This document shows, one piece after another, positions 13,590 through 22,102 of a stretch of 31,817 nucleotides of DNA (positions within the stretch are counted from its first letter, which is position 1; each line of letters starts with the position of its first letter). The position numbers were made by a program, and so were the translations under genes. The stretch lies in contig DBAZ01000039.1 of assembly GCA_002291945.1 (NCBI GenBank), forward strand, positions 41,854 through 73,670, in the 5' to 3' direction. Under the pieces are notes generated by a model. It was not told where the DNA came from. It did no database searches and saw only the letters and a program-made list of their open reading frames with translations. The DNA is from Tepidimonas sp. UBA997. Lineage in GTDB: Bacteria; Pseudomonadota; Gammaproteobacteria; Burkholderiales; Burkholderiaceae_C.

Positions 13590-15713
13590 ATGACAGTGCA
13601 CTACCAGGACCACGGTGACGTGGCCGTTATCACTCTCGACAACCCACCGATGAACGGATTGGGCCTGAGTACCCGCCAAGGCGTCGTCAACGCGCTGGAT
13701 CAGGCGATCGCGAACCCGGCTGTCAAAGCCGTGGTGCTGACCGGAGCGGGTAAGGCATTTTCCAGCGGGGCTGACATCAAGGAGTTTGGCTCGCCCAAGG
13801 CGTACCAGGACCCCCATCTGATCAGCGTCATCAACACGTTCGAAGCGTCTCCCAAGCCAGTCGTGGTTGCATTGCACACGGTGGTCATGGGGGGTGGGCT
13901 GGAGCTTGCCCTGGGGTGTCATTACCGGATCGTTGCACCGGGTACCCGTGTGGCTTTGCCGGAAGTCAAACTCGGCCTCATCCCCGGGGCCGGAGGGACA
14001 CAGCGACTCCCCCGCGCGATCGGCGTGGAACCCGCATTGAACATCATTGTGAGCGGTGAACCCGTGCAAAGCGATTTGCTGGCACAGATACCTGGCCAGA
14101 AACTGTTTGATCAGGTGGCCGCCAGCGCCGAATCCCTGCTCGATGAAGCGTTGGCGCTGGCCCGTGCCGTGGTGCACAAGCATGCCGACGGTTCGCCCTT
14201 GCCCCGCGTACGCGATCTGCCTTGCAAGCACCCCCAGGGTGATGCTTACTTCCAGTTTGCGCGCAACATGGTCAAAGGGATGGCCAAGCACTTGCCGGCA
14301 CCCGCAAAGTGCGTCGATGCCGTGGAAGCCGCCACGCGCAAGCCATTTGACGACGGCATGGCCTATGAGCGCGAACTGTTTGTCAACCTGATGATGACGC
14401 CGGCATCGATGGCGTTGCGCCACCTGTTCGTGGCTGAGCGAGCAGCCAGCAAAATCCCCGATGTACCGGCTGATACCCCCCAGCGCCCGATCGCCAAGGT
14501 GGCGGTGATCGGGGCGGGCACCATGGGTGGCGGCATTTCCATGAATTTCCTCAATGCGGGCATTCCGGTCACCCTCCTGGAGATGAAGCAGGAGGCCCTG
14601 GATCGCGGCGTGGGTGTTTTGCGCGGCAACTACGAGGCTCAGGTCAAGAAAGGCAAGCTCAAACAGGACAAGCTCGATCAGCGCATGGCCTTGCTCAGCA
14701 CGACGTTGAGCTATGACGATATTGCCGATGCCGATCTGGTGATCGAAGCGGTGTTCGAGGACATGGGCGTCAAAGAGACGGTGTTCAAAAAGCTCGACGA
14801 GGTGATGAAGCCCGGCGCCATCCTGGCGTCCAACACCTCCACGCTGGACGTCAACAGGATCGCCCATTTCACCAAGCGCCCGCAGGACGTGGTCGGTCTG
14901 CACTTCTTCAGCCCGGCCAACGTGATGAAGCTGCTGGAAGTGGTGCGCGGTCATGCCACCGGCAAGGACGTCATGGCCACCGTCATGACCGTCGCCAAGC
15001 AGATCAAGAAAGTGGCTGTGGTCGCCGGTGTGTGCGACGGCTTCATCGGCAATCGCATGATCGAGCAGTACGGCCGCCAGGGCGGTTTCCTGCTGGACGA
15101 AGGCTGCACGCCCGAGCAGGTCGACAAGGCCATCGAGAAGTTCGGCTTTGCCATGGGCCCGTTCCGCATGGGTGATCTGGCCGGCAACGACATCGGCTGG
15201 GCGATCCGCAAGCGCCGCTACGTCGAAAAGCCGCACATGAAGTACAGCAAGACCGCCGACCTGCTGTGCGAGAAGGGCCGCTTCGGCCAGAAGGTGGGCA
15301 AGGGCTGGTACGACTACGTGCCCGGCAAGCGCGACGCCATCCCGAACGCCGAGGTGGTGCAGATGCTCGAAGAGCACCGCAAGGCGCTGGGCATCACGCC
15401 GCGCAAGATTGCCGACGAAGAAATCGTGCAGCGCCTGGTGTTCAGCCTGGTGAACGAAGCCGCGCACATCCTGGAGGAAGGCATCGCCAACAAGGCGAGC
15501 GACATCGACGTGGTTTATATCTTCGGTTATGGTTTCCCGGTGCACCGTGGCGGCCCGCTCAACTACGCCGATTTTGTGGGTTTGTTCAATGTGGCCGAAG
15601 CCATGAAGCGTTTTGCGAAGAATCCGCACGATGATGCCCGCTTCTGGCAGCCCGCAGCGCTCATTCAGCGCCTGATCGCCGAAGGCAAGACCTTCGCCGA
15701 CCTCAACCGCTGA
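13590..15713 (+). CDS. Bifunctional enoyl-CoA hydratase / 3-hydroxyacyl-CoA dehydrogenase
   Basis: A FadB/FadJ/PimF-type fusion of 707 residues catalysing steps two and three of beta-oxidation. The N-terminal crotonase domain has both catalytic glutamates: E105 in GGGLELALG and E125 in LPEVKLGLIPGAGG. The dehydrogenase half starts near 303 with the NAD-binding VAVIGAGTMGGG, and has the catalytic His in GLHFFSP near 437. A duplicated C-terminal helical domain follows. AGGAG lies 5 nt before the ATG at 13590. It is first in the operon, behind its own promoter. The stretch from about 14755 to 15510 has markedly higher GC3 than the rest of the gene. Chain-length preference is not predictable. Confidence 0.95.
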   Translation: MTVHYQDHGDVAVITLDNPPMNGLGLSTRQGVVNALDQAIANPAVKAVVLTGAGKAFSSGADIKEFGSPKAYQDPHLISVINTFEASPKPVVVALHTVVMGGGLELALGCHYRIVAPGTRVALPEVKLGLIPGAGGTQRLPRAIGVEPALNIIVSGEPVQSDLLAQIPGQKLFDQVAASAESLLDEALALARAVVHKHADGSPLPRVRDLPCKHPQGDAYFQFARNMVKGMAKHLPAPAKCVDAVEAATRKPFDDGMAYERELFVNLMMTPASMALRHLFVAERAASKIPDVPADTPQRPIAKVAVIGAGTMGGGISMNFLNAGIPVTLLEMKQEALDRGVGVLRGNYEAQVKKGKLKQDKLDQRMALLSTTLSYDDIADADLVIEAVFEDMGVKETVFKKLDEVMKPGAILASNTSTLDVNRIAHFTKRPQDVVGLHFFSPANVMKLLEVVRGHATGKDVMATVMTVAKQIKKVAVVAGVCDGFIGNRMIEQYGRQGGFLLDEGCTPEQVDKAIEKFGFAMGPFRMGDLAGNDIGWAIRKRRYVEKPHMKYSKTADLLCEKGRFGQKVGKGWYDYVPGKRDAIPNAEVVQMLEEHRKALGITPRKIADEEIVQRLVFSLVNEAAHILEEGIANKASDIDVVYIFGYGFPVHRGGPLNYADFVGLFNVAEAMKRFAKNPHDDARFWQPAALIQRLIAEGKTFADLNR

Positions 15714-15740
15714 ACCCCAGACGAACCCGGAGATTCCCCC

Positions 15741-16916
15741 ATGACCCAAGCTGTCATTGTTTCGACTGCACGCACCCCTCTGGCCAAGAGCTGGAAGGGT
15801 GCTTTCAACATGACCCATGGTGCCACGCTGGGCGGGCACGCCGTGCAGCACGCCGTTGCACGTGCCGGCATCGATCCCGCCCACGTAGAAGACGTGATCA
15901 TGGGTTGCGCCAACCCCGAGGGCGCGACCGGCATGAACATTGCCCGTCAGATCGCCCTGGCGGCGGGCTGCCCCGTCACCACGTCGGGGCTGACGGTCAA
16001 CCGCTTCTGTTCGTCCGGCCTGCAGACTATCGTTCTGGCGGCCCAGCGCATCATCGCCGGTGAGGGGGACGTGTTCGTGGCCGGTGGGGTGGAGAGCATC
16101 TCCTGCGTGCAGCAGGAGATGAATCTGCACATGGCCTTCGACCCCGGACTGCACAAGAAGAAGCCCGAGATCTACTGGAGCATGTTGCAGACGGCCGAGC
16201 AGGTGGCCAAGCGGTATGGCATTGGCCGCGACGAGATGGACGAATATGGTGCTGCCAGCCAGCAAAAGGCGTGCGCGGCCCAGGCAGCGGGCTTGTTCGA
16301 CGCCGAGATAGCGCCCATTGCCGTGACGATGGGCGTCGCTGACAAGACTCTGGGGTTGATCACCAAGCGGGTGACGGTCAGCAAGGACGAGGGCACGCGC
16401 GAGGGCACGACCCAGGAAGGCATCAGCGGCATTCGACCCGCCCTGCCCGGTGGGGTGGTGGCTGCGGGTAACGCCAGCCAGTTCAGTGACGGTGCCGGTG
16501 CCTGTGTGGTGGTGGCGGAACATTACGCCACCAAGCACAACCTCCAGCCGCTGGGTCGCTTCCTGGGCTTTGCGGTGTCCGGTTGCGAGCCCGACGAGAT
16601 GGGCATTGGTCCTGTGTTTGCAGTGCCCAAGGTGCTCAAAAAGTTGGGCCTGAGTGTCCATGACATTGACCTGTGGGAACTCAACGAAGCCTTCGCAGTG
16701 CAGGTGATCTACTGCCGCGACAAGCTTGGCATTCCAAACGACCGACTCAACGTGAATGGCGGTGCCATCGCGCTGGGGCACCCCTATGGGGTGTCCGGGC
16801 AGCGGCTGACCGGCCACGCCCTGATCGAAGGCAAGCGCCGGGGGGCCAAGCGGGTCTGCGTGACCATGTGCATCGGCGGCGGCATGGGTGCCGCCGGGGT
16901 GTTCGAGGTCTTGTGA
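15741..16916 (+). CDS. Acetyl-CoA acyltransferase (thiolase)
   Basis: A degradative-type thiolase of 391 residues, which cleaves 3-ketoacyl-CoA with CoA to give acetyl-CoA and a shortened acyl-CoA. The full catalytic set is visible: nucleophile C90 in NRFCSSGLQ, H347 in GHPYGVSG and proton donor C377 in TMCIGGG. The start ARTPLAKSWKG and the GEGDVFVAGGVESIS block are standard. The length is normal. GGAG lies 8 nt before the ATG and the gene follows the hydratase/dehydrogenase by 27 nt. Together with that gene and the acyl-CoA dehydrogenase it completes a beta-oxidation cycle. Confidence 0.95.
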   Translation: MTQAVIVSTARTPLAKSWKGAFNMTHGATLGGHAVQHAVARAGIDPAHVEDVIMGCANPEGATGMNIARQIALAAGCPVTTSGLTVNRFCSSGLQTIVLAAQRIIAGEGDVFVAGGVESISCVQQEMNLHMAFDPGLHKKKPEIYWSMLQTAEQVAKRYGIGRDEMDEYGAASQQKACAAQAAGLFDAEIAPIAVTMGVADKTLGLITKRVTVSKDEGTREGTTQEGISGIRPALPGGVVAAGNASQFSDGAGACVVVAEHYATKHNLQPLGRFLGFAVSGCEPDEMGIGPVFAVPKVLKKLGLSVHDIDLWELNEAFAVQVIYCRDKLGIPNDRLNVNGGAIALGHPYGVSGQRLTGHALIEGKRRGAKRVCVTMCIGGGMGAAGVFEVL

Positions 16917-16929
16917 CCAGGGAGTGAGC

Positions 16930-18783
16930 ATGAGCTTGCGCCCCACGGTCGATTTTCTGTTGTACGACTGGCTGGGGGTGCAAACCCTCATCCAGCGCGA
17001 ACGCTTTGCCGACCACAGCCGCGAGACCTTTGATGCGGTGCTCGATACCTGCGAGCGCATCGCACGCGAGAAATACGCACCGTTCAATCGGCTGGTGGAC
17101 ATCCAGGAGCCGTATGTCGACGGCGACAAAGTGATCCTGCCTCAGGCGACGAAAGACGCTTGGGACGCTTACGCCGCCTCCGGCATGCTGAGCGCCGCGC
17201 AGGATGCCGACGTGGGTGGCATGCAACTGCCTTACACCGTGGAGTCCGCGGGTAACGCGTTTTTTGCCATGGCGTCGGTCAGCATGGGTGCCGGGATGCT
17301 CACGGTCGGTAACGCCAATCTGCTGATGGCCCATGGCACACCGCTGCAGCGCGAGGTGTTTGCGCTCAACGCATTCAGCGGCCGTTTTTCTGGCACCATG
17401 TGTCTGAGCGAGCCGCAGGCGGGCTCCAGCCTGAGCGACATCGCCACCCGTGCCGTGCCCGACGGTGAGGGCTTCGAGGCCGATCCCCTGGGTGCCCGCT
17501 ATCGTCTGCGCGGCAACAAGATGTGGATATCGGCGGGCGAGCACGAACTGACCGAAAACATTGTTCACTTGGTGTTGGCCAAGATTCCTGGGCCGGACGG
17601 CAAGCTGCCGCCGGGGGTGAAGGGCATCTCGCTGTTCATCGTGCCGAAAAAGCTCGTGGATGCGCAGGGGCAACTCACGGGTGTGCGCAACGACGTGGCG
17701 CTGGCCGGGCTGAACCACAAATGCGGCTGGCGTGGCACCACCAACACCTTGCTCCATTTCGGCGAAGGCAGGTTCCCGGTCAGCGGTCAAGGCATCGGGC
17801 CAGGCCTAGATGGGCACGGCGCAGGGGCGGTCGGCTATCTGGTGGGTGAACCCGGCAAAGGGCTGGGCTGCATGTTCCACATGATGAATGAAGCCCGCAT
17901 CGGGGTGGGCATGGCGGCTACCCTGCTGGGTATGGCCGGCTACCATGCCAGCCTGGACTACGCCAAAAACCGCCCGCAGGGTCGCTCCATGAGTGCCGGT
18001 GGCAAAGACCCTTCCCAGCCACAGGTACGCATCATCGAGCACGCCGATGTCAAGCGCATGCTGCTGGCCCAGAAAGCCTATTGCGAGGGGGCGCTGGCCC
18101 TGGCGCTGTATTGCGCCCGCTTGGTGGACGAGCAGCACACCGGCGCTCCCGACGCCGCCGATGACGCCCGCCTCTTGCTGGAAGTGCTTACGCCGATCGC
18201 CAAGAGCTGGCCCAGTGAATGGTGTCTGGAGGCCAACAGCCTCGCCATCCAGATCCATGGGGGTTACGGGTACACCCGCGACTTTCCGGTCGAACAGTAC
18301 TGGCGCGACAACCGGCTGAACATGATTCACGAAGGGACGCATGGCATCCAGGCCATGGACTTGCTGGCTCGCAAAGTGCTCATGCAAAACGGCAAGGGCC
18401 TGCAACTGCTGGCCGCTCGCATGCATGGCACCATGGAGCGGGCCATTCAGGAGCCGGGGCTCACGCTGCATGCGAACGCGTTAGCGCAGGCGCTGCAGCA
18501 GATCGATTCGGCCACCCAAGCCGCCTGGGCGACAGGCCAGCCCACCGAAGCGCTAGCCAATGCCGTACCCTATATGCAGGCATTCGGGCACACCGTACTG
18601 GCCTGGGTCTGGCTGGATGTGGCGCTGGTGGCGCTGAAAGCCCCTGCTACCGCAGCGCAGCAAGGGCGGCTTGCGGCCTGTCGCTTCTTCTTTCATTACG
18701 AACTGCCCAAGATCGGTGCCTGGCTGCAGGTGGTGAGCACCCGCGACATGACCTGCGCCAAACTGGCCGAAGAGGCCTTCTGA
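16930..18783 (+). CDS. Large acyl-CoA dehydrogenase (FadE/DmdC-like)
   Basis: An FAD-dependent acyl-CoA dehydrogenase of 617 residues that introduces the 2,3 double bond of an acyl-CoA. It has the usual helical and beta-barrel domains, with the MCLSEPQAGSSLSD FAD/substrate block near 157-170 and KMWISAGEH near 197. The catalytic Glu is E468 in IHEGTHGIQ. An extra C-terminal helical domain of about 130 residues follows, as in the roughly 600-residue FadE/DmdC group and unlike the 380-residue short-chain enzymes. AGGGAG lies 5 nt before the ATG at 16930. Acyl specificity within this subfamily is broad, so no substrate is named. Confidence 0.93.
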   Translation: MSLRPTVDFLLYDWLGVQTLIQRERFADHSRETFDAVLDTCERIAREKYAPFNRLVDIQEPYVDGDKVILPQATKDAWDAYAASGMLSAAQDADVGGMQLPYTVESAGNAFFAMASVSMGAGMLTVGNANLLMAHGTPLQREVFALNAFSGRFSGTMCLSEPQAGSSLSDIATRAVPDGEGFEADPLGARYRLRGNKMWISAGEHELTENIVHLVLAKIPGPDGKLPPGVKGISLFIVPKKLVDAQGQLTGVRNDVALAGLNHKCGWRGTTNTLLHFGEGRFPVSGQGIGPGLDGHGAGAVGYLVGEPGKGLGCMFHMMNEARIGVGMAATLLGMAGYHASLDYAKNRPQGRSMSAGGKDPSQPQVRIIEHADVKRMLLAQKAYCEGALALALYCARLVDEQHTGAPDAADDARLLLEVLTPIAKSWPSEWCLEANSLAIQIHGGYGYTRDFPVEQYWRDNRLNMIHEGTHGIQAMDLLARKVLMQNGKGLQLLAARMHGTMERAIQEPGLTLHANALAQALQQIDSATQAAWATGQPTEALANAVPYMQAFGHTVLAWVWLDVALVALKAPATAAQQGRLAACRFFFHYELPKIGAWLQVVSTRDMTCAKLAEEAF

Positions 18784-18812
18784 ACCGGGCCAGGTGCCCC
18801 AAGGAAACGTCC

Positions 18813-19604
18813 ATGACACGAACCATACAACAACTGTTTGACCTCAAAGACCGCGTGGCGCTGGTCACCGGGGGATCAAGGGGCCTGGGGCTACAGATGG
18901 CGCAATCGCTGGGTGAGGCGGGAGCCCGCGTGGTGGTGACGGCGCGCAAGGCCGACGAACTGGAAGCTGCAGTGGCCCATCTCAGGGCTGCGGGCCTTGA
19001 TGCTCGCTGGGTGGCTGCCGACTGCGCCAAGGAGGCCGACATTCACCGACTGGCGGCTGAAACGCTGCAACGCATGGGGGGGGTGGATATTCTGGTCAAT
19101 AACGCCGGTGCCGCCTGGGGAGCCCCTGCCGAAGACCATCCGATCGAAGCCTGGGACAAGGTGATGAACCTCAACGTCCGTGGTTACTTCATTCTGAGTC
19201 AGTACCTGGCCAAGCATCACATGATCGCCAAAGGCAGGGGCAGCATCATCAATGTGGCCTCGATCGCTGGACTGGCGGGCAATCCACGCGGTATGCACAC
19301 GATTGCCTACAACACGTCGAAAGGGGCAGTCATCAACTTCACCCGGACGCTGGCGGCCGAATGGGGCCCGCACGGGATCCGTGTGAATGCGGTATGCCCA
19401 GGCTTTTTTCCCAGCAAAATGACCATGGGAACACTCGAGGCACTGGGTGAAAAGCGCCTCGCTGCGCATGCCCCGCTGGGTCGCCTCGGTGACGACGAAG
19501 ATCTCAAGGGTCTGACGCTGCTGTATGCGTCGGACGCGGGCAAGCACATCACCGGGCAGTGGATGGCTGTGGACGGTGGCGTCAGTGTCGTGATCGGAGG
19601 TTGA
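18813..19604 (+). CDS. SDR family oxidoreductase (FabG-like)
   Basis: A classical short-chain dehydrogenase of 263 residues. The cofactor loop TGGSRGLG is at 19-26, NNAG at 97-100, and the catalytic Ser150, Tyr166 and Lys170 (YNTSK) are all present. The fingerprint GTGGV-like end is replaced by ITGQWMAVDGG, normal for FabG-like SDRs. Arg at position 23 after the first glycines hints at NADP preference. AAGGAAA precedes the ATG at 18813 by 6 nt, so a long upstream open frame overlapping the dehydrogenase gene is rejected. It probably interconverts a hydroxyl and a keto group on a pathway intermediate; the substrate is unknown. Confidence 0.92.
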   Translation: MTRTIQQLFDLKDRVALVTGGSRGLGLQMAQSLGEAGARVVVTARKADELEAAVAHLRAAGLDARWVAADCAKEADIHRLAAETLQRMGGVDILVNNAGAAWGAPAEDHPIEAWDKVMNLNVRGYFILSQYLAKHHMIAKGRGSIINVASIAGLAGNPRGMHTIAYNTSKGAVINFTRTLAAEWGPHGIRVNAVCPGFFPSKMTMGTLEALGEKRLAAHAPLGRLGDDEDLKGLTLLYASDAGKHITGQWMAVDGGVSVVIGG

Positions 19605-20057
19605 GTGGCATTTCCGGTCCCCATTCCTTTTGTGTCCCATCTGGGCTTCGAACTGTCCCGATGGGCTGACGGTGAGGCCGAGATCCGTTTCGATCCGGCA
19701 CCCGAGCACCTGAACTCCTTTCAGGTGGTGCATGGTGGGGCCACCATGACCTTGCTGGATGTGGCCATGGCGCATGCGGCCCGCAGTATCCAGCAGGACA
19801 TGGGTTGCGTCACCATTGAAATGAAGACCAGCTTCATGCAGGCAGCCAAGGGTTCCCTGACAGCCCGAGGCAGGTTGCTGCATCGCACCGCGACCATGGC
19901 TTTCACAGAAGGGCAGGTTTTCGACACCAGTGGCAGGCTGTGTGCGCACGCCACTGGCACGTTCAAGTTCGTCAAGCGCTTACCGGTTGGTGGCAAAGAC
20001 GTTCATGCACTCAACCGTTCGGGCATCGAAGGTGCCCAGGGCATTTCCACGGACTGA
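19605..20057 (+). CDS. PaaI-type hotdog thioesterase
   Basis: A hotdog-fold acyl-CoA thioesterase of the PaaI/YbgC-like group, 150 residues. The characteristic HGGATMTLLDVAMAHAA helix (about 45-61) with its Asp near 54 holds the active site. The VTIEMKTSFMQAAKG strand pair follows. It starts with GTG directly after the SDR stop codon, with CGGAGG at 19595-19600 as its ribosome binding site, so the two are tightly coupled. In the operon it probably frees CoA from dead-end acyl-CoA intermediates. The last 25 residues are not conserved in the fold. Confidence 0.88.
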   Translation: MAFPVPIPFVSHLGFELSRWADGEAEIRFDPAPEHLNSFQVVHGGATMTLLDVAMAHAARSIQQDMGCVTIEMKTSFMQAAKGSLTARGRLLHRTATMAFTEGQVFDTSGRLCAHATGTFKFVKRLPVGGKDVHALNRSGIEGAQGISTD

Positions 20058-20096
20058 CGACTGTCTGGTCTGCATCGATTTTTTACAGGACGATCC

Positions 20097-21113
20097 ATGG
20101 CACAAAACACACGCATCCTGCTCGACAACCGCCCCGTTGGTGAAGCAACACCCGGCAACTTCAGGCTTGAAACGGTCGCAACCCCGACCCTTCAGGATGG
20201 CCAGGTGCTGATCCGCCACCATTACCTGAGCCTCGACCCTTACATGCGTGGCCGCATGAATGATGCCAAAAGCTACGCGCCCCCCCAGCCGCTGGGTGAA
20301 GTCATGATTGGTGGTACGGTCGGCGAGGTGGTGGACAGCCGCCACCCACGCTTTGCGGCAGGCGACTCTGTGGTCGGCATGGGGGGTTGGCAACAATACA
20401 GCGTGGTCGATGCCACGCAACCCGGGGCTCTGCGCAAGGTGGATACGACCCACGTCCCCCTGAGCCATTACCTGGGTGCGGTGGGCATGCCGGGCGTGAC
20501 CGGCTGGTATGGTCTGGTCAAAATCATCGACCCCAAGCCAGGGCAGACGGTCACGGTAAGTGCCGCCAGCGGTGCCGTCGGCAGTGCGGTGGGGGCGCTG
20601 GCGAAGGCGCGCGGTTGCCGGGTGGTGGGCATCGCTGGCGGCCCAGACAAATGCGTGTACGTCAAAAACGAACTCGGGTTTGACGACTGCATCGATTACC
20701 GCGTACATCAAGACTACCTGTCCTTGGCCAAAGCGCTCAAGCAGGCTTGCCCCAATGGCATTGACGGGCACTTCGAAAACGTCGGTGGCATGGTGCTCGA
20801 TGCCGTGATGCTGCGCACCAACGCGTTCTCGCGGATTGCCGTCTGCGGCATGATTGCAGGCTATGACGGCCAGCCACTGCCCATGGCCAATCCGGCGCTG
20901 ATTCTCGTCAACCGCATGCGGGTGGAGGGCTTTATCGTCAGCGAACACATGGAAATCTGGCCCGCAGCATTGACCGAACTGGGTCAACTGGTCGGCAGCG
21001 GGACGTTCCGCCCCCGCGAATCAGTGGCTGAGGGCATCGAGTCTGCCCCCGACGCTTTCATCGGCTTGCTCAAAGGGCGCAACTTTGGCAAGCAGTTGGT
21101 CAAGCTGGTCTAA
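20097..21113 (+). CDS. NADP-dependent MDR oxidoreductase (CurA/leukotriene B4 dehydrogenase-like)
   Basis: A zinc-free medium-chain reductase of 338 residues in the 2-alkenal/prostaglandin reductase group. These enzymes reduce carbon-carbon double bonds conjugated to a carbonyl, using NADPH. Diagnostic stretches are LSLDPYMRGRM (about 45-55), VSAASGAVGSAVGALAKARG (about 155-174, the Rossmann motif) and GIDGHFENVGG (about 222-232). The zinc-binding Cys and Glu of alcohol dehydrogenases are absent. AGGA lies 6 nt before the ATG. In this operon it could saturate an enoyl intermediate. Confidence 0.93.
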   Translation: MAQNTRILLDNRPVGEATPGNFRLETVATPTLQDGQVLIRHHYLSLDPYMRGRMNDAKSYAPPQPLGEVMIGGTVGEVVDSRHPRFAAGDSVVGMGGWQQYSVVDATQPGALRKVDTTHVPLSHYLGAVGMPGVTGWYGLVKIIDPKPGQTVTVSAASGAVGSAVGALAKARGCRVVGIAGGPDKCVYVKNELGFDDCIDYRVHQDYLSLAKALKQACPNGIDGHFENVGGMVLDAVMLRTNAFSRIAVCGMIAGYDGQPLPMANPALILVNRMRVEGFIVSEHMEIWPAALTELGQLVGSGTFRPRESVAEGIESAPDAFIGLLKGRNFGKQLVKLV

Positions 21114-21123
21114 GGAGCGACGG

Positions 21124-22026
21124 ATGACGAATTCATGGCGCGGCAAGACGGCCGTGATCACCGGTGCTGGCTCGGGTTTGGGGCTCGAAGTGGCACGGAT
21201 CGGGGCCGCACGGGGCATGCATCTGGTTCTGGTGGATGTGCAAACCGATGCCCTGGAGCGTGCTCGCGCCGAGCTGGTGTCAGCGGGCGCTCAGGTGCTG
21301 GCCAGGCGCATGGATGTCTCGAATGCTGCGGCCATGGAGGATTTGGGCCAGGCCGTTGCCCAGCGCTTGGGCGCACCGCATTTTGTGTTCAACAACGCCG
21401 GGGTGGCGGCGGGCGGCCTGATCTGGGAAAACACCGTGGCTGACTGGGACTGGGTGCTGGGCGTCAATGTGTGGGGGGTGGTGCATGGCGTCCGTGTATT
21501 CACCCCGTTGATGCTGGCTGCCGCCAAGGCCGACCCCCAATACCGTGGTCATATCGTGAACACAGCCAGCATGGCTGGGCTGCTGACGCCGCCCAATATG
21601 GGTGTTTACAACGTCAGCAAACATGCGGTGGTGGCTCTGAGTGAGACCTTGTACCAGGATCTCGCGCTGGTGACCCAGCAGGTGGCTGCCAGTGTGCTGT
21701 GCCCGTATTTCGTTCCCACCGGCATCAGTCAGAGCGAGCGCAATCGCCCCAGTGAGCTGACCGGCTGCCCGCCGACCCCGAGTCAGTTGATCGGTCAGGC
21801 CATGAACGACAAGGCGGTCAACAGTGGCAAGGTGACGGCGGCTGAGGTGGCGGCACAAGTCTTTGATGCCATGGAGCAGGGCCATTTTTACATCTATAGC
21901 CACCCGAAAGCACTGGGCAATGTTCGCGCCCGCATGGAAGCCATCGTGCAGGGGGTACGGCCACCCGACCCTTTTGCCGAGCGTCCGGAAGTGGGGCAGC
22001 AATTGCGAGCGGCGCTGCGGCCGTAG
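21124..22026 (+). CDS. SDR family oxidoreductase
   Basis: A second short-chain dehydrogenase, 300 residues, only distantly similar to the first. It has TGAGSGLG at 13-20, NNAG at 90-93, Ser149, and Tyr162 with Lys166 (YNVSK). Asp38 after the second strand suggests NAD preference. The last 80 residues form an extended C-terminal region with a Pro/Ser-rich part (SELTGCPPTPSQ) seen in the SDRs around 290-310 residues. AAGGAG at 21112-21117 overlaps the stop of the MDR gene, so the two are coupled. It is the last gene before the intrinsic terminator at 22068. Confidence 0.92.
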   Translation: MTNSWRGKTAVITGAGSGLGLEVARIGAARGMHLVLVDVQTDALERARAELVSAGAQVLARRMDVSNAAAMEDLGQAVAQRLGAPHFVFNNAGVAAGGLIWENTVADWDWVLGVNVWGVVHGVRVFTPLMLAAAKADPQYRGHIVNTASMAGLLTPPNMGVYNVSKHAVVALSETLYQDLALVTQQVAASVLCPYFVPTGISQSERNRPSELTGCPPTPSQLIGQAMNDKAVNSGKVTAAEVAAQVFDAMEQGHFYIYSHPKALGNVRARMEAIVQGVRPPDPFAERPEVGQQLRAALRP

Positions 22027-22067
22027 CGGGGTTTTCTGGCAAACTCGAACGTTTGAAGACATGGCAG

Positions 22068-22091
22068 AAGCCGACCTGCGGGTCGGTTTTT
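22068..22091 (+). terminator. Intrinsic terminator between SDR and tex
   Basis: CCGACC (22071-22076), loop TGCG and GGTCGG (22081-22086) form a perfect GC-rich stem directly followed by TTTTT (22087-22091). It extends by A-T and G-T pairs at the base. It lies 41 nt after the SDR stop and only 11 nt before the tex start codon. It should end the beta-oxidation transcript and may also act as an attenuator for tex. Confidence 0.85.
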
Positions 22092-22102
22092 GCTTGAAGC
22101 CT

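Noticed and set aside
13578..17129. Very long open frame (about 1180 codons) on the minus strand opposite the beta-oxidation genes
   Set aside because: The plus-strand genes have complete catalytic motifs and good ribosome binding sites. The antisense frame is rich in His, Gly and Ala without any family pattern and arises from strong GC3 bias.
18219..18812. Upstream extension of the first SDR frame into the acyl-CoA dehydrogenase gene
   Set aside because: The extension has no dehydrogenase features; AAGGAAA and ATG at 18813 give the standard SDR N-terminus.
22040..22055. CAAAC-N6-GTTTG inverted repeat resembling a PsrA-type fatty-acid regulator site
   Set aside because: The arms match but the known PsrA motif has a shorter spacer, and the site lies after the beta-oxidation operon, where it cannot control it.
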